Shown here: piece by piece, positions 35,883 to 46,026 of the stretch
Layout of the letters: each line of letters opens with the position of its first letter
Position numbering within the stretch: position 1 is the stretch's first letter
Program-made: the position numbers and the translations under genes
Source: Rhytidiadelphus loreus
Taxonomy: Eukaryota; Streptophyta; Bryopsida; Hypnales; Hylocomiaceae
Length of the DNA stretch: 64,000 nt
Direction of reading: 5' to 3'
Assembly (NCBI GenBank): GCA_947034895.1
Contig: OX344763.1
Coordinates: 75,845,093 to 75,909,092, forward strand
Notes under the pieces: generated by a model
Database searches by the model: none
What the model saw: only the letters and a program-made list of their open reading frames with translations
Told to the model about the DNA's origin: nothing

Positions 35883-35994
35883 ACGGCCACATGTCTTCCG
35901 CGTTCCCACTCCCCGACCGCAGGCGGCTGCAGTGGAGGTGTCCACTCCTGCGGAGGAGTCTCTTCCGCCCCCTCCCCCGAGAATGCTCATTTAG

Positions 35995-37326
35995 GACCTG
36001 CAGGCTGATTTGGCTGCATTGCAGAGACTACTGTCTTCGGCCAGGCAGGCGGAGGTGGCGAGTGTGAGGACCAACCTCGCCGCCTCTCCCGCGAATCCCA
36101 GTGATGACTCCGTGGAATGTAGGATTCAGGCGTCGCAGGCGATTGTCCAGGAATTGAGGTCCATCCGCGATCCATCCGATCTCAATGGGGATGAGAACAT
36201 GATGAAGCTGATCGGTGCGCAGGTCAGCGTCGACATCCTGGAGTCGGAACTGCCTGCCGCCAGCGCGGGCGAGCTTCTGCTCATGGCCCATACACGCGCC
36301 GTGTACCGGCAACTCGCCCTCAAGTCCACGAATACAAAGAGCAGCCTGATCGATCTGGACGAGATGGACGACGGAGACTTGGACAACCGACTGGCCTTGG
36401 CAGCAACCGACAGAGACGAGTACAGCAAGATGGCCAAGGCCGCGGCGGAAGCGGCAACATCGGACGCGGGGACTTCCTCCGAGGCAGGAGGGACTCTGGC
36501 CGCGGTGGACATGGACGCCAAACCCATCCACATGGACGTCAAGGCAGGGATCAACCTCGCGTACGTGGAGATGATGCTCGAGCGGGAAAGGCAGAGGCAC
36601 TCGGGGGCGCTCGACAAGCGCAATGACGCCATCGACAACCTCGTGAGGGATTTAAGGGAGAAGGATCGGGAACTCAAGAGGGAGAGGGAGGAGAGGGAGC
36701 GGGTGGAGGAGGAGAAGAAGGTGAAGCGGAAGGCCAAGAAGGCGCAGAAGGAGAAGGAACTCGCGGAGGAGCGAAGGCTGCAGGCCGAGAAGGAAATGGA
36801 GTACAGGAGGGATCGCGAGACGAACACTTTGTTGCTCAAGCAACTGCAGGAGCAGATTCTGGCGAAGCAGGCCGCGCAGACAAGTGCCCCTCCGATGGTT
36901 GCGACTCCCATTCATGTGAGCGAGCTCCACAACGTCTCCGGAGTCTCCACCACGAATTCGATTTCCGCCGCCACGGCCACCGCAGCGTCCGGACTTCGAC
37001 AGCTGGGTTCAGGAGAGGCTGCAAATATTTTGGTGAGTGTCGTTGATGATCCAGACAGATTCGATGACCTAGCCCTCAGTCAATTTCCGTTTGTGCATGT
37101 CGCTGGGCCAGTGCATCGTCCGAGCATCCACGACGATGACCCTTACGACTTGGAAGTCGACTTGGGAGATATGGAGGTCTCCTTCACTAACTTGACCCAC
37201 CAGTATGCTCCCTTGCAGGCCCCAATCGCTCCGGCGTTGCCCCCTCCGAGGCACGAGGAGCATGTGCCAGTCGACTCACCCTCCGACGACGTCCAGACTC
37301 CCACGGTGGGTAACCCCTCCACATAG
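35995..37326 (+). CDS. coiled-coil reading frame, probably an internal exon
   Basis: Open from 35995 to 37326 with no early ATG. The first ATG is near 36199, after clearly coding sequence. It is preceded by a pyrimidine-rich tract and CATTTAG|GACCTG at 35994/35995, so it looks like an exon spliced to something upstream, perhaps the gene ending at 35866. Residues about 180-290 are a long charged coiled coil (REKDRELKREREERERVEEE and onward). The region before is helical and Ala-rich, the region after acidic and Pro-rich. At 37305 QTPT|GTGGGT is a phase-0 donor that could join the exon at 37707. No domain family is recognised. It may be a structural or oligomerisation part of an element protein. 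Confidence 0.55.
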   Translation, partial: DLQADLAALQRLLSSARQAEVASVRTNLAASPANPSDDSVECRIQASQAIVQELRSIRDPSDLNGDENMMKLIGAQVSVDILESELPAASAGELLLMAHTRAVYRQLALKSTNTKSSLIDLDEMDDGDLDNRLALAATDRDEYSKMAKAAAEAATSDAGTSSEAGGTLAAVDMDAKPIHMDVKAGINLAYVEMMLERERQRHSGALDKRNDAIDNLVRDLREKDRELKREREERERVEEEKKVKRKAKKAQKEKELAEERRLQAEKEMEYRRDRETNTLLLKQLQEQILAKQAAQTSAPPMVATPIHVSELHNVSGVSTTNSISAATATAASGLRQLGSGEAANILVSVVDDPDRFDDLALSQFPFVHVAGPVHRPSIHDDDPYDLEVDLGDMEVSFTNLTHQYAPLQAPIAPALPPPRHEEHVPVDSPSDDVQTPTVGNPST

Positions 37327-37706
37327 CTCCCCATCTTTTGAATTGCGCTTCCAGGTGTGGAAGCTATGTGAGGGTGTTACGTCGGGCCGATCGAAGGTCG
37401 TCCCGACGGGTCCACCGTCCATGGAGCGACAGGCCCATAGATGTAGGAGCCCTTTTGGCGAGGCCTATGACGATTTTAGTTGTACAGACGTGATTTTCGG
37501 ATTGTTCGTGAAACACTGTTCGTAAAGTTTGTACAAACATTGTATTCTATTTGTAATATATCGGTTTCGTTTTTTGGCAATTCGTGTTTTCGGGAATTCG
37601 TGGCGTTGAGTGATGTGCAATGTAGAGTGTTGTGCATTGTGCTTTCTATCCCGAGTCCTCTTGGGCAATGTAGTTACGCTCTTGGCAATTGGCATTTGCG
37701 GTTCAG

Positions 37707-39175
37707 GGTGGCCATGCTCTTGGGTTGGGCGAAGAGTCTGCACTAGTACTCCGTCGACCGAGTTGCCCTCCTTGTCCGCCACCAATGGCACTGGAGGCTC
37801 CCGCCATTGCTGAAGTCCCCCCTCCGGTCTCTGAGGTGGAACTCCCCCCTCCGCAAGCTACACAGGTCGTGTCTCCCATCGTCGCGGGTGTCCAGACTCG
37901 CGCCGCCACGAGGCGTGCCACCACTCCCGTCGCGGCTACCACTCCCGTTGTGGCCACCACTCCGGATGTAACAAAGGTGAGGCTCGATCTCCTTGCATCC
38001 CTCTGCTCACTGCCTCCGTAGCGCTTGCCTAGATAGTTTGTAGGGATCGGACGTGGATCTCGTTTAGAAAGAGGATGATAATGGACAAGGGTTCACGTCT
38101 CTGTGTTCAAGCCTCCCACACCTGTTGGGGGGGGGGGGCGCATTTTCAATTGTAGACTCCCGTTTATTCAATTTTCAAATACTACTTTGAACAAGGGATT
38201 TCGCATACGCAGGCCTCGTTGCCGTTGCCTGCGCCACCGCCTCCCGTTGCTTTGCCCTTGTACAGTTATTTTGTTGTCTTGGAGTTGGAAGGAGTCCTAT
38301 GCCAAGTTGAGCACGTCGGGCCCCTCGGATCCGGTCGCTCGCCCGCAGCAAGCGCACCATCGGAGGACGATTACGATCCGACGAAACGCCACGTCTTTGG
38401 CGAGTTCTCCCTCTCGTGTCGTCCGGAAGTGCGCGAATTCCTCAAAGGCCTGGCAAAGAGGTTTCGCTTGTCTATGTGGACGAGGCTGCCGGCCGTCGTG
38501 GCCAATCCCATGATTGATTTCCTCTTCCGCGGCTTGGAGCACTCGTCCATGCGCGTGCTCACGCTCGAGGACTGCACCTCCATCGTGGAGAGACGATCGT
38601 GGCGGTTGTGCAGGTGTAGGCCCCCCCCACACCTCCCCTCGTTGCCTTGTCCGGTGCACCCCTACCAACCCGAGTGGGATACCGACGTGGACGAGGACAC
38701 GTACGTTCAGTTCCCCGACCATCCCGAGGGGAGGCTGAGGCTCAAGGTTCTGCACAAGGCCGTCTGGGATGGAGATAGGTTCAAATCCGACACGTTCAGG
38801 GCCAATTCCAACAACACACTGCTCATCGATTCCTCCCCCGAGAGCAGCATCCTCAATCCCGTGCACAATGCCATCTTCCCGTTGTCGTACATTGGCAGCC
38901 CGCACGATTCCACCCTGGACAGGACGTTGCGACTCTATCTCAAGGGCCTGCTAGAGTCCGGTCTTAGCGTGTCACAGTACGTGTCTCGGAATCCATTTTT
39001 CGGAAACCTCACGACGCCCTTTTTCAGACTCAATGTGCGTGGGTTAGCTACGTTGCAGGACAGGTCTCTCTTGCTGGAGTATCCAGAGTTTGTCGGCACG
39101 TACAGTAGAGACAGGAACGATCATTTCGTCTGTCGAAGAGCGAAGCACGTGGTGCAAAAGAAAGAAAAGGGTTGA
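37707..39175 (+). CDS. FCP1/SCP-like HAD phosphatase domain, probably inactive
   Basis: Exons 37707-37976 and 38213-39175 join in phase 0 (ACAAAG|GTGAGG..ATACGCAG|GCC). An ATG at 37785 in a CCACCAATGG context would give 384 residues if the gene is independent. Otherwise TTCAG|GGT at 37706/37707 can accept the preceding coiled-coil exon. After a Pro/Val-rich lead, the FCP1-like fold is recognisable: VVLELEGVLC near residue 85, RPEVREFLKGLAKRFRLSMW near 130, LHKAVWDGDRFKSD, then NTLLIDSSPESSILNPVHNA and a YLKGLLES helix. The family's DxDGT nucleophile motif reads ELEGV, both Asp changed to Glu, and the later DD pair reads DS. I infer loss of phosphatase activity, perhaps kept as a binding module. 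Confident for fold, not for function. Confidence 0.65.
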
Positions 39176-40109
39176 TGCACCAAGCGGAAATGGATGGGTG
39201 TGCAGGGGCTGCGCCGCGTTCGCGCTTTCGGCGGGCACTCCGTCGACAGTGCGCGAAGGGGCCCTCGACGGATGAAGCGACGGCGGACCCAGACGACGGA
39301 AGGAGTAGGCTCCTTCGACAGTTGCGAGGCGCCGGGCGAGGCGGGCGAGGACGTGACCTCGACTTCCCTATAAGAAGACATCACTGCTAACAAGCGCGTG
39401 GTGCGACGGTGTACGTATGTGGTAAGGTGGGTTGTTTGCTCCCTTGGGATGAATTGAGGTACGCAGGGGACGACGGATGAGTTTGATGGAGAAACAATTT
39501 TTTCCCGCCCTACACTAGGCTGTAGTCTAGGATGGGGTGAAATTGTTTGTCCATCGAATACTCCGTTGCTCCTCTTTTCCCACTCTGAACTTTGTCTTTC
39601 CGGAGCTCGTCCAGAAAATCGCAATCACGTTTGCACGGTCGTGACCATTGTCTTCGTTGTGCAGGATCCCTCCGGGCAGTCACCTCCCCAAGTGGCCGAC
39701 GCGACGAAGGTTGGAGTGTCAGCGCCTGCAGTTCAGATCGCGCGGTCTGAACCGTGGGTAGCATCCTCAACTCGTCTGCGAAGGTTACAACGGAAGGCTG
39801 CACAGTCGCGTTCCAAGTCCAAAGTCCGGTCTACCCTTCATTGCTTTTAGTAATAGCTCCACACTAACATTGCTGAACGTGGACTCATGGTGAGCCACGG
39901 ATGACTTTCCCATACAACATAAATGACATTTACAGATGCATCTCATTAGAGATATTTTAGAAACATTTTCAAAATTTTAGAAACATTTTCAATTCATCAT
40001 TCTTGTCAACAATATACTGTTTCCCACATTGGATAGACTAATACAAATACCCGCATTTTTTTAACACGAGTCCCCGATCCCATAGAGCGTGGTTCCCTTC
40101 GTCGTAACA

Positions 40110-41055
40110 TCATTTCACCAACGCCAGTAGGCATCTATTTGCCGATCATATCGTGTGGGTGGTCGTTGTAGGGCACCTTAAGAAGGTCCGGAAAATATTC
40201 GTCCATTGTAGTGCTGACCAATTCGAACGTGCTGGATGGATCGTTGTTGAACTCGTCTCTTGTGTGGAGCGGATGCGCCTTGCGTTCACGGGACTTCCAA
40301 GGGCAACCATCGTTGGAGGTACACCAGGAGAGCCACCGTCATGCGTCCCCCTCCGCCACATCCTCGCGTTCTCCGTGGGCTTCGACCGCAGCCGGTCTAC
40401 CATTGCCGGGATGGGGACTGCCGTGGACAGGGTGCCTATCAACGCACTTGTTGGCTGCTCACAATGCCCTCGAGTGAGAGTGGAGCAATGATATCCAACT
40501 CTGCTCATTCCTCGGAAAATGCACAGGAGCATGTGTTCGATGATTGCGCATTGTTGGATATGAGTGTTCCAATCTCACTTGAAGGCATTTGTTATCAGTA
40601 GCCAACAGGTGCGTTGATATGCACCTTTCACGGCAGTCCCCATCTCGGCAATGGTAGACCGGCTGCGGTCGAAGCCCACGGAGAACGCGAGGATGTGGCG
40701 GAGGGAGACGACGGTCGCACGGATGGGGTGCCCTTGAACGGTTGGAGGAGGGCGTTCATGACAATGCCTCCCCTGGTTGTGCACTGGAAGTCTTGTGAAT
40801 ACAAGACGTACTCCGCTAGGCGGTGGGTTCCGGGATGTGAAGAGGACGTTCTTGACGTGACCGTGGATGGGGTATCCATGTCCTTGCCTCTTCTCATTAC
40901 AAGAGCGGGTTCAGCAATGATCCATCCGGCAAAGGGACGACACGAGCATGGGTCCGCACTACAGTGGACGAGCATTTGACCGCGAACCTCGGAGTGCCGT
41001 GCGAGGACCTCACGATGATGTGATCGGCGAATAGACTCTTGCTGGTGTTGATCAA
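40110..41055. repeat. long inverted repeat 1
   Basis: Imperfect arms about 400-450 bp long around a centre near 40,540. Left-arm ACCAACGCCAGTAGGCATCT and GATCATATCG face right-arm GTGATCGGCGAATAG and CTTGCTGGTGTTGAT. Near the centre GTTGGCTGCTCACAATG faces GTTATCAGTAGCCAAC. Both arms, read outward, encode a related peptide (FNNDPSS... on minus, FSNDPSG... on plus, then DEYF/DEHL and VP), so the repeat looks like two diverged gene-end copies placed back to back. Confidence 0.75.
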
Positions 41056-41527
41056 GCTGGAGAGTCATCACGAAGAGACGATGGTTGGAGCGTCGGCGCC
41101 TGCAGTTCAGACCGCGCGGTCTGAACCATGGGCAGCATCATCAGCTTACACGCAGAGAACTCGGTAGGCATTGCTCCTTGCGCTCACGGGAATTGGATGC
41201 GCCTTGCGTCATCACGAAGCGACGGAGATTGGAACGTCGGCGCCTGCGGTTCAGACCGCGCGGTCTGAAACGTGGGCAACATCCTCAACTCGTCTGCGAA
41301 GGTCACATTGACATTGCTGAACATTGCTACAACATAAATGACATTTACAGATGCATCTCATTTATTAGAGAATTGTAGAGACATTTTCAGTTCATTCTTG
41401 TCAACAATATACTCATTCCCACATTGGATACACTAATACAAATATTCTCACTTTTTTAACACGAGTCCCCGACCCCGTAGAGTAGGCTTCTGTACATCGT
41501 AGCACGCAGATGAAAGGTCCTCGCAAC

Positions 41528-42425
41528 ATCATTTCACCAACGCCAGTAGGCATCTATTTGCCGATCATATCGTTTGGGTGGTCGTTGCACGGCACACTGA
41601 GAAGGTCCGGAAAATATTCTTCCATTGTAGTGCTGACCAATTCGAACGATGTCAACGTGCTGGATGGATCGTTGTTGAACGCGTCTCTTGTGTGGAGCGG
41701 ATGCGCCTTGCGTTCACGGGACTTCCAAGGGCAACCACGGGAGGCGTTGTTATGAACCCCTCCCTCCGTCATCGTTGGAGGTACACCAGGAGAGCCACCA
41801 GCCTGCGTCGTCCTCCTCCGCGACTTCTTGCGTCTCCGTGGGCTTCGACCGTAGCCGGTCTACCATTGCCGGGATGGGGACTGCCGTGGATGGGGCCTAT
41901 CAACGCACCTGTTGGCTGCTCACAATGCGAGCCCTCGAGTGAGAGTGGAGCAATGATATCCAACTCTGCTCATTCCTCGGAAAATGCATAGGAGCATGTG
42001 TTCGATGATTGCGCATTGTTGGATATGACTGTTCGACTCTCACTTGAGGGCACTTGTTATGAGCAGACAACAGGTGCGTTGATAGGCACCTTTTCGCGGA
42101 AGTCCCCATCCCGGCAAAGGTTGACCGGTTTCGGTGCCAACCCTCGATAACGGTGCCCTTGAACGATGCGAGGAGTGCATCCATGCCAACGCCTCTCGTC
42201 GTTGCGCACTGGAAGTCCCGTGAATACAAGGCGCACTTTGTTACGGGGTGGGTTCTCGTAAACACAAGAGCGGGTTCAGCAATGATCCATCCAGCTATGG
42301 GATGACGATAGCATGGGTCCGCACTGCAGTGGACGAGCATTTGACTGCGAACCTCGGAGTGCCGTGCGAGGACCTCACGACGATGTGATCGGCAAATAGA
42401 CTCTTGCTGGTGTTGATCAAGCTGG
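41528..42425. repeat. long inverted repeat 2
   Basis: Second copy of the 40.1-41.1 kb structure, centre near 41,980. Left end ACCAACGCCAGTAGGCATCT, right end GATCGGCAAATAGACTCTTG. It differs from unit 1 by scattered substitutions and a deletion of about 80 bp in the right arm. Confidence 0.75.
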
Positions 42426-42689
42426 AGAATCATCACGAAGCGACGATGGTTGGAGCGTCGGCGCCTGCAGTTTAGACCGTGCGGTCTGAACCGTGGGCAG
42501 CATCATCAGCTCGCACGCGGAGAACTCGGAAGGCATTGCTCCTTGCGTTCACAGGAATTGGATGCGCCTTGCGTTCACGGGAATGGCAAGGGCAACGACG
42601 GGAGGCGTTGCCATGAACCCCTCCCTCCGTCATCATTCGAGGTACACCATGAGAGCCACCGTCATGCGTCGTCCTCCTCCGTGACATCC

Positions 42690-43000
42690 TTCCGTCTCCG
42701 TGGTCTTTGACTGCAGCCGCTCTACCATTGTCGGGATGGGGACTATTGTGGACAGGGGGCGTATCGACGCACCTGTTCGCTGCTCACAATGCGAGCCCTC
42801 AAGTGGGAGTGGAGCAATGATATCCAGCTCTGCTCATTCCTCGAAAAATGCATAACAGCATGTGTTCAATGATTGCGCATTGTTGGATATGAATGTTCCA
42901 CTCCCACTTGAAGGTCCTTGTTCTGAGCAGCCAACAGGTGTGCTGATAGGCACCCTGTTCACAATAGTCTCCATCCCGGCAATGGTGTCACAATACTTGT
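42690..43000. repeat. long inverted repeat 3, truncated
   Basis: Only the central part of the unit remains: GCTGCTCACAATGCGAGCCC faces CTTGTTCTGAGCAGCCAAC around a centre near 42,860. The right arm ends within unrelated sequence near 43,000. Confidence 0.65.
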
Positions 43001-43349
43001 CCACCAACCCCTTCTCTTGGGGCCTCGACATTCATCACAGGCAGACGAAGGTGGGACTCAGAGTGCTTTGGCTTCGGCTTCGTGGCCCCAAAAGAGGAAG
43101 GCCTAGACGTCACCCTGGTGCGATTGTAAATGAGGTTGAGGACTCCGTATATCATAAAGTGGGCTTATCAGTACCCTACGTGGTCTTTGAGTGCGTTGTT
43201 TGGTCCCCCCAAGTCCGGAATTGACCGTTGGCCTTTTTGTACAGGATACTTGGTCTCTCCAACAGCAAGGCGATCTAGTTTCCGGGTGTCGACCACGTCC
43301 CCACGTTGCTTACACCCCCTCTAGTTTGCAAAACTGTAGATTGTCAGCG

Positions 43350-44440
43350 GACCACCATTTCACCAACACTAGCGGGTGTTTATTTGCTATTCATGTCGCT
43401 TGTGAGGACCTTACAGGGCATTCGGAGACACGCGGACAAATGCCCGTCAAGTGCGGTGTGGATCCATTCGGGCGTTGTTATCGTGCTGGCTCGTTCATGG
43501 TTGAACTTGCTGACTCGGTGTAGAGCAAAAAAGTAGGGACGCTAGCGGCCCATCTTCTGTCCGAACACCAATATGCATAGGGGATTCATGGCACAAGAAT
43601 CCATGGCCCTGATCTTCGTAGGGCGTCACTTGCATTCAAGGAGCTCCTCGGCGCAAGGAAGGACGACGTTGTCATGCACATTCTCCTCCTGTTGTTCTAA
43701 GGTACTTGGTAGCAGCAACGTCTATCCACCGTCCTTCTCCTAGCATCCGGGGTTTCTGTGGGCATGTGCCAGATGCGGTCTACTATTCTCGAGGCAGTGG
43801 ATCGATGTGGGGAGGGTGTCCATCGAAGTATGTATTGACTGCTCATAACTCAAGCCGTCGAGTGCATGTGTGTCGTCGTAAACCAACTTGGCTCTCACTA
43901 TGCACCGTGGTATTCGGACGACGGCACATCTGCTTGACGGATTGAGTTATGAGCAGCCAATAGGTACTCTAATGGACACCCTCTTCACACCAATGCACTT
44001 CACGGGAAAAGTCGACCGTTTCTGGTTTTCACCCTCAAAAACTTCGGATGCTAGGACGTGGACGATGGATGGTCGTCGCTGCTACCAAGTACACTCGAAC
44101 AACTTGGGGAGAATGTGTATCACAGCGTCGTCCTTCCTTGCGCCCAGGAGCTCCTTGAATGCAAGTGACGCCCTGTTCGCGAGGTGGGTCTTGGTGTGCT
44201 TCATGGGTGATCATGTGTCACCATCTTTCGAGGAAGAAGTTGACTTCCCCTATGAACGTGGATGGGTTGTGAGTGCTCTTGCTTTTACCTCTCCCGGTCG
44301 ACCGGTTCAACCATGATGTATTCGGCAAAGAGGCGACGCCGGAAGTGGTCCATGTGGCAATTGACGAGCATTTGTCCGGGAATCTCCGAATGCCCTGTAA
44401 AGGCTTCCCGACGACATGATTGGCAAATAGGCGCTTGCTT
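43350..44440. repeat. long inverted repeat 4
   Basis: Arms of about 530 bp meet near 43,905, where CTGCTCATAACTCAAGCCGT faces ACGGATTGAGTTATGAGCAG. The outer ends are CACCATTTCACCAACACTAG on the left and CGACATGATTGGCAAATAGG on the right. First of three tandem units with a 1,247-bp period. Outward reading of each arm gives the peptide FNH[DE]..., then DEHLS..LRMPCK, which is related to that of repeats 1-3. Confidence 0.8.
43888..44316 (+). CDS. unidentified reading frame in the right arm of inverted repeat 4
   Basis: A 142-codon frame starting MALTMHRGIRTTAH. No family is recognised. Near-identical frames occur in the next two tandem units (45131-45559 and 46506-46991), and substitutions between units are modest. 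The left arms carry the same sequence inverted but broken by stops. It may be a fragment of a larger duplicated gene whose last part (FNHDVFGKE..., then DEHLSGNL) follows in another frame at 44300-44420. Confidence 0.35.
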   Translation: MALTMHRGIRTTAHLLDGLSYEQPIGTLMDTLFTPMHFTGKVDRFWFSPSKTSDARTWTMDGRRCYQVHSNNLGRMCITASSFLAPRSSLNASDALFARWVLVCFMGDHVSPSFEEEVDFPYERGWVVSALAFTSPGRPVQP

Positions 44441-44596
44441 TTGTTCATGAAGCTCAAGACCCTTCACCCGAAGTTGGCTGCATGCGGTTTTGTAGGGGCA
44501 ATTTGAGAATGTGGCGACCTAGACTCTCAGTGTGGACCATGTCTTCACGTTGCTTACTACCCCTCTAGTTTGCACATTGTAGACTGTGAGCGGACC

Positions 44597-45690
44597 ACCA
44601 TTTCACCAACACCAGCGTGCGTTTATTTGCTATTCATGTTGCTTGTGAGGACCTTGCAGGGCACTCGGAGACACGCGGACAAATGCTCGTCAAGTGCGGT
44701 GTGGATCCATTCGGGCGTTGTTATCGTGCTGGCTCGTTCATGGTTGAACTTGCTGACTCGGTGTAGAGCAAAAAAGTAGGGACGCTCGCGGCCCATCTTC
44801 TGTCCGAACACCAATATGCATAGGGGATTCATGGCACAAGAATCCATGGCCCTGATCTTCGTAGGGTGTCACTTGCATTCAAGGAGCTCCTCGGCGCAAG
44901 GAAGGACGACGTTGTCATGCACATTCTCCTCCTGTTGTTCTAAGGTACTTGGTAGCAGCAACGTCCATCCACCGTCCTTCTCCCGGCATCCGGGGTTTCT
45001 GTGGACATGTGCCAGATGCGGTCTACTATTCTCGGGGCGGTGGATCGGTGTGGGGAGGGTGTCCATCGAAGTATGTATTGACTGCTCATAACTCAAGCCG
45101 TCGAGTGCATGTGTGTCGTCGTAAACCAACTTGGCTCTCACTATGCACCGTGGTATTCGAACGACGGCACATCCGCTTGACGGATTGAGTTATGAGCAGC
45201 CAATAGGTACTCCGATGGACACCCTCTTCACACCAATGCACTTCCCGGAAAAAGTCAACCGTTTCTGGTTCTCACCCTCCCAAACTCCGGATGCTAGGAC
45301 GTGGACGGTGGATGGCCGTCGCTGCTACCAAGTACACTCGAACAACTTGGGGAGAATGTGTATCACAGCGTCGTCCTTCCTTGCGCCCAGGAGCTCCTTG
45401 AATGCAAGTGACGCCCTGTTTGCGAGGTGGGTCTTGGTGTGCTTCATGGGTGACCATGTGTCACCATCTTTCGAGGAAGAAGTTGACTTCCCCTATGAAC
45501 GTGGATGGGTTGTGAGTGCTCTTGCTTTTACCTCTCCCGGTCGACCGGTTCAACCATGATGTATTCGGCAAAGAGGCGACGCCGGAAGTGGTCCATGTGG
45601 CAATTGACGAGCATTTGTCCGGGAATCTCCGAATGCCCTGTAAAGGCTTCCCGACGACATGATTGGCAAATAGGCGCTTGCTTTTGTTCA
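44597..45690. repeat. long inverted repeat 5
   Basis: Second 1,247-bp tandem unit, centre near 45,150, very close in sequence to repeat 4. Its right boundary abuts the MITE at 45708. Confidence 0.8.
45131..45559 (+). CDS. unidentified reading frame, copy 2
   Basis: 142 codons, nearly identical to 43888-44316, in the right arm of inverted repeat 5. Differences are mostly single substitutions. Function unknown, and it may be non-functional. Confidence 0.35.
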   Translation: MALTMHRGIRTTAHPLDGLSYEQPIGTPMDTLFTPMHFPEKVNRFWFSPSQTPDARTWTVDGRRCYQVHSNNLGRMCITASSFLAPRSSLNASDALFARWVLVCFMGDHVSPSFEEEVDFPYERGWVVSALAFTSPGRPVQP

Positions 45691-45707
45691 TGAAGCTCAA
45701 GACCCTT

Positions 45708-45885
45708 CACTAGAAGAAACTGTGTTAGAATCCCTGAAAACACATCACCTTGTTTTTGTTAAGTTCCCGTTTCAAAATGCAGGCAAAATGCAGAAGTCAA
45801 AACATTTTTCTACGTTTTGAAACGAGAACTTCACAAAAACAAGGTGACGTGTTTTCAGGGATTCTAACACAGTTTTCTTCTAGTG
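45708..45885. mobile_element. 178-bp CACTA-like MITE with 3-bp target duplication
   Basis: Begins CACTAGAAGAAACTGTG and ends CACAGTTTTCTTCTAGTG. The two halves are complementary over about 75 bp, interrupted by a short centre. CTT flanks both sides (45705-45707 and 45886-45888). The homologous tandem units show the empty site: CCCTTCACCCGAAG at 44461 and CCCTTCACTCAAAG at about 47137. Removing the insert also restores the 1,247-bp period. Non-autonomous, and no transposase for it is in the window. Confidence 0.9.
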
Positions 45886-46026
45886 CTTCATTCAAAGTTG
45901 TCTGCATGCGGTTTTGGAGGCGCAATTTCAGAATGTGGAGTGGACGACCTAGTTTCCGGGTGTCAACCACTTCCCCACGTTGCTTACTGCCCCTCTAGTT
46001 TGCAAAATTGTAGATTGTCAGCGGAC

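Larger units (their letters stand above)
39729..42490 (+). repeat. four palindromes marking about 1.37-kb tandem units
   Basis: Copies at 39729-39750 (core ATCGCGCGG), 41105-41124, 41248-41267 and 42469-42488 (core CCGTGCGG). Those at 39729, 41105 and 42469 share flanks (GCGCCTGCAG before, AACC.TGGG.AGCATC after) and recur every 1,364-1,374 bp, so the palindrome is part of the tandemly duplicated unit. Confidence 0.85.

Noticed and set aside
36126..36911. 261-codon minus-strand frame
   Set aside because: Ser/Leu-rich shadow of the coiled-coil exon (GAG/AAG codons read in reverse).
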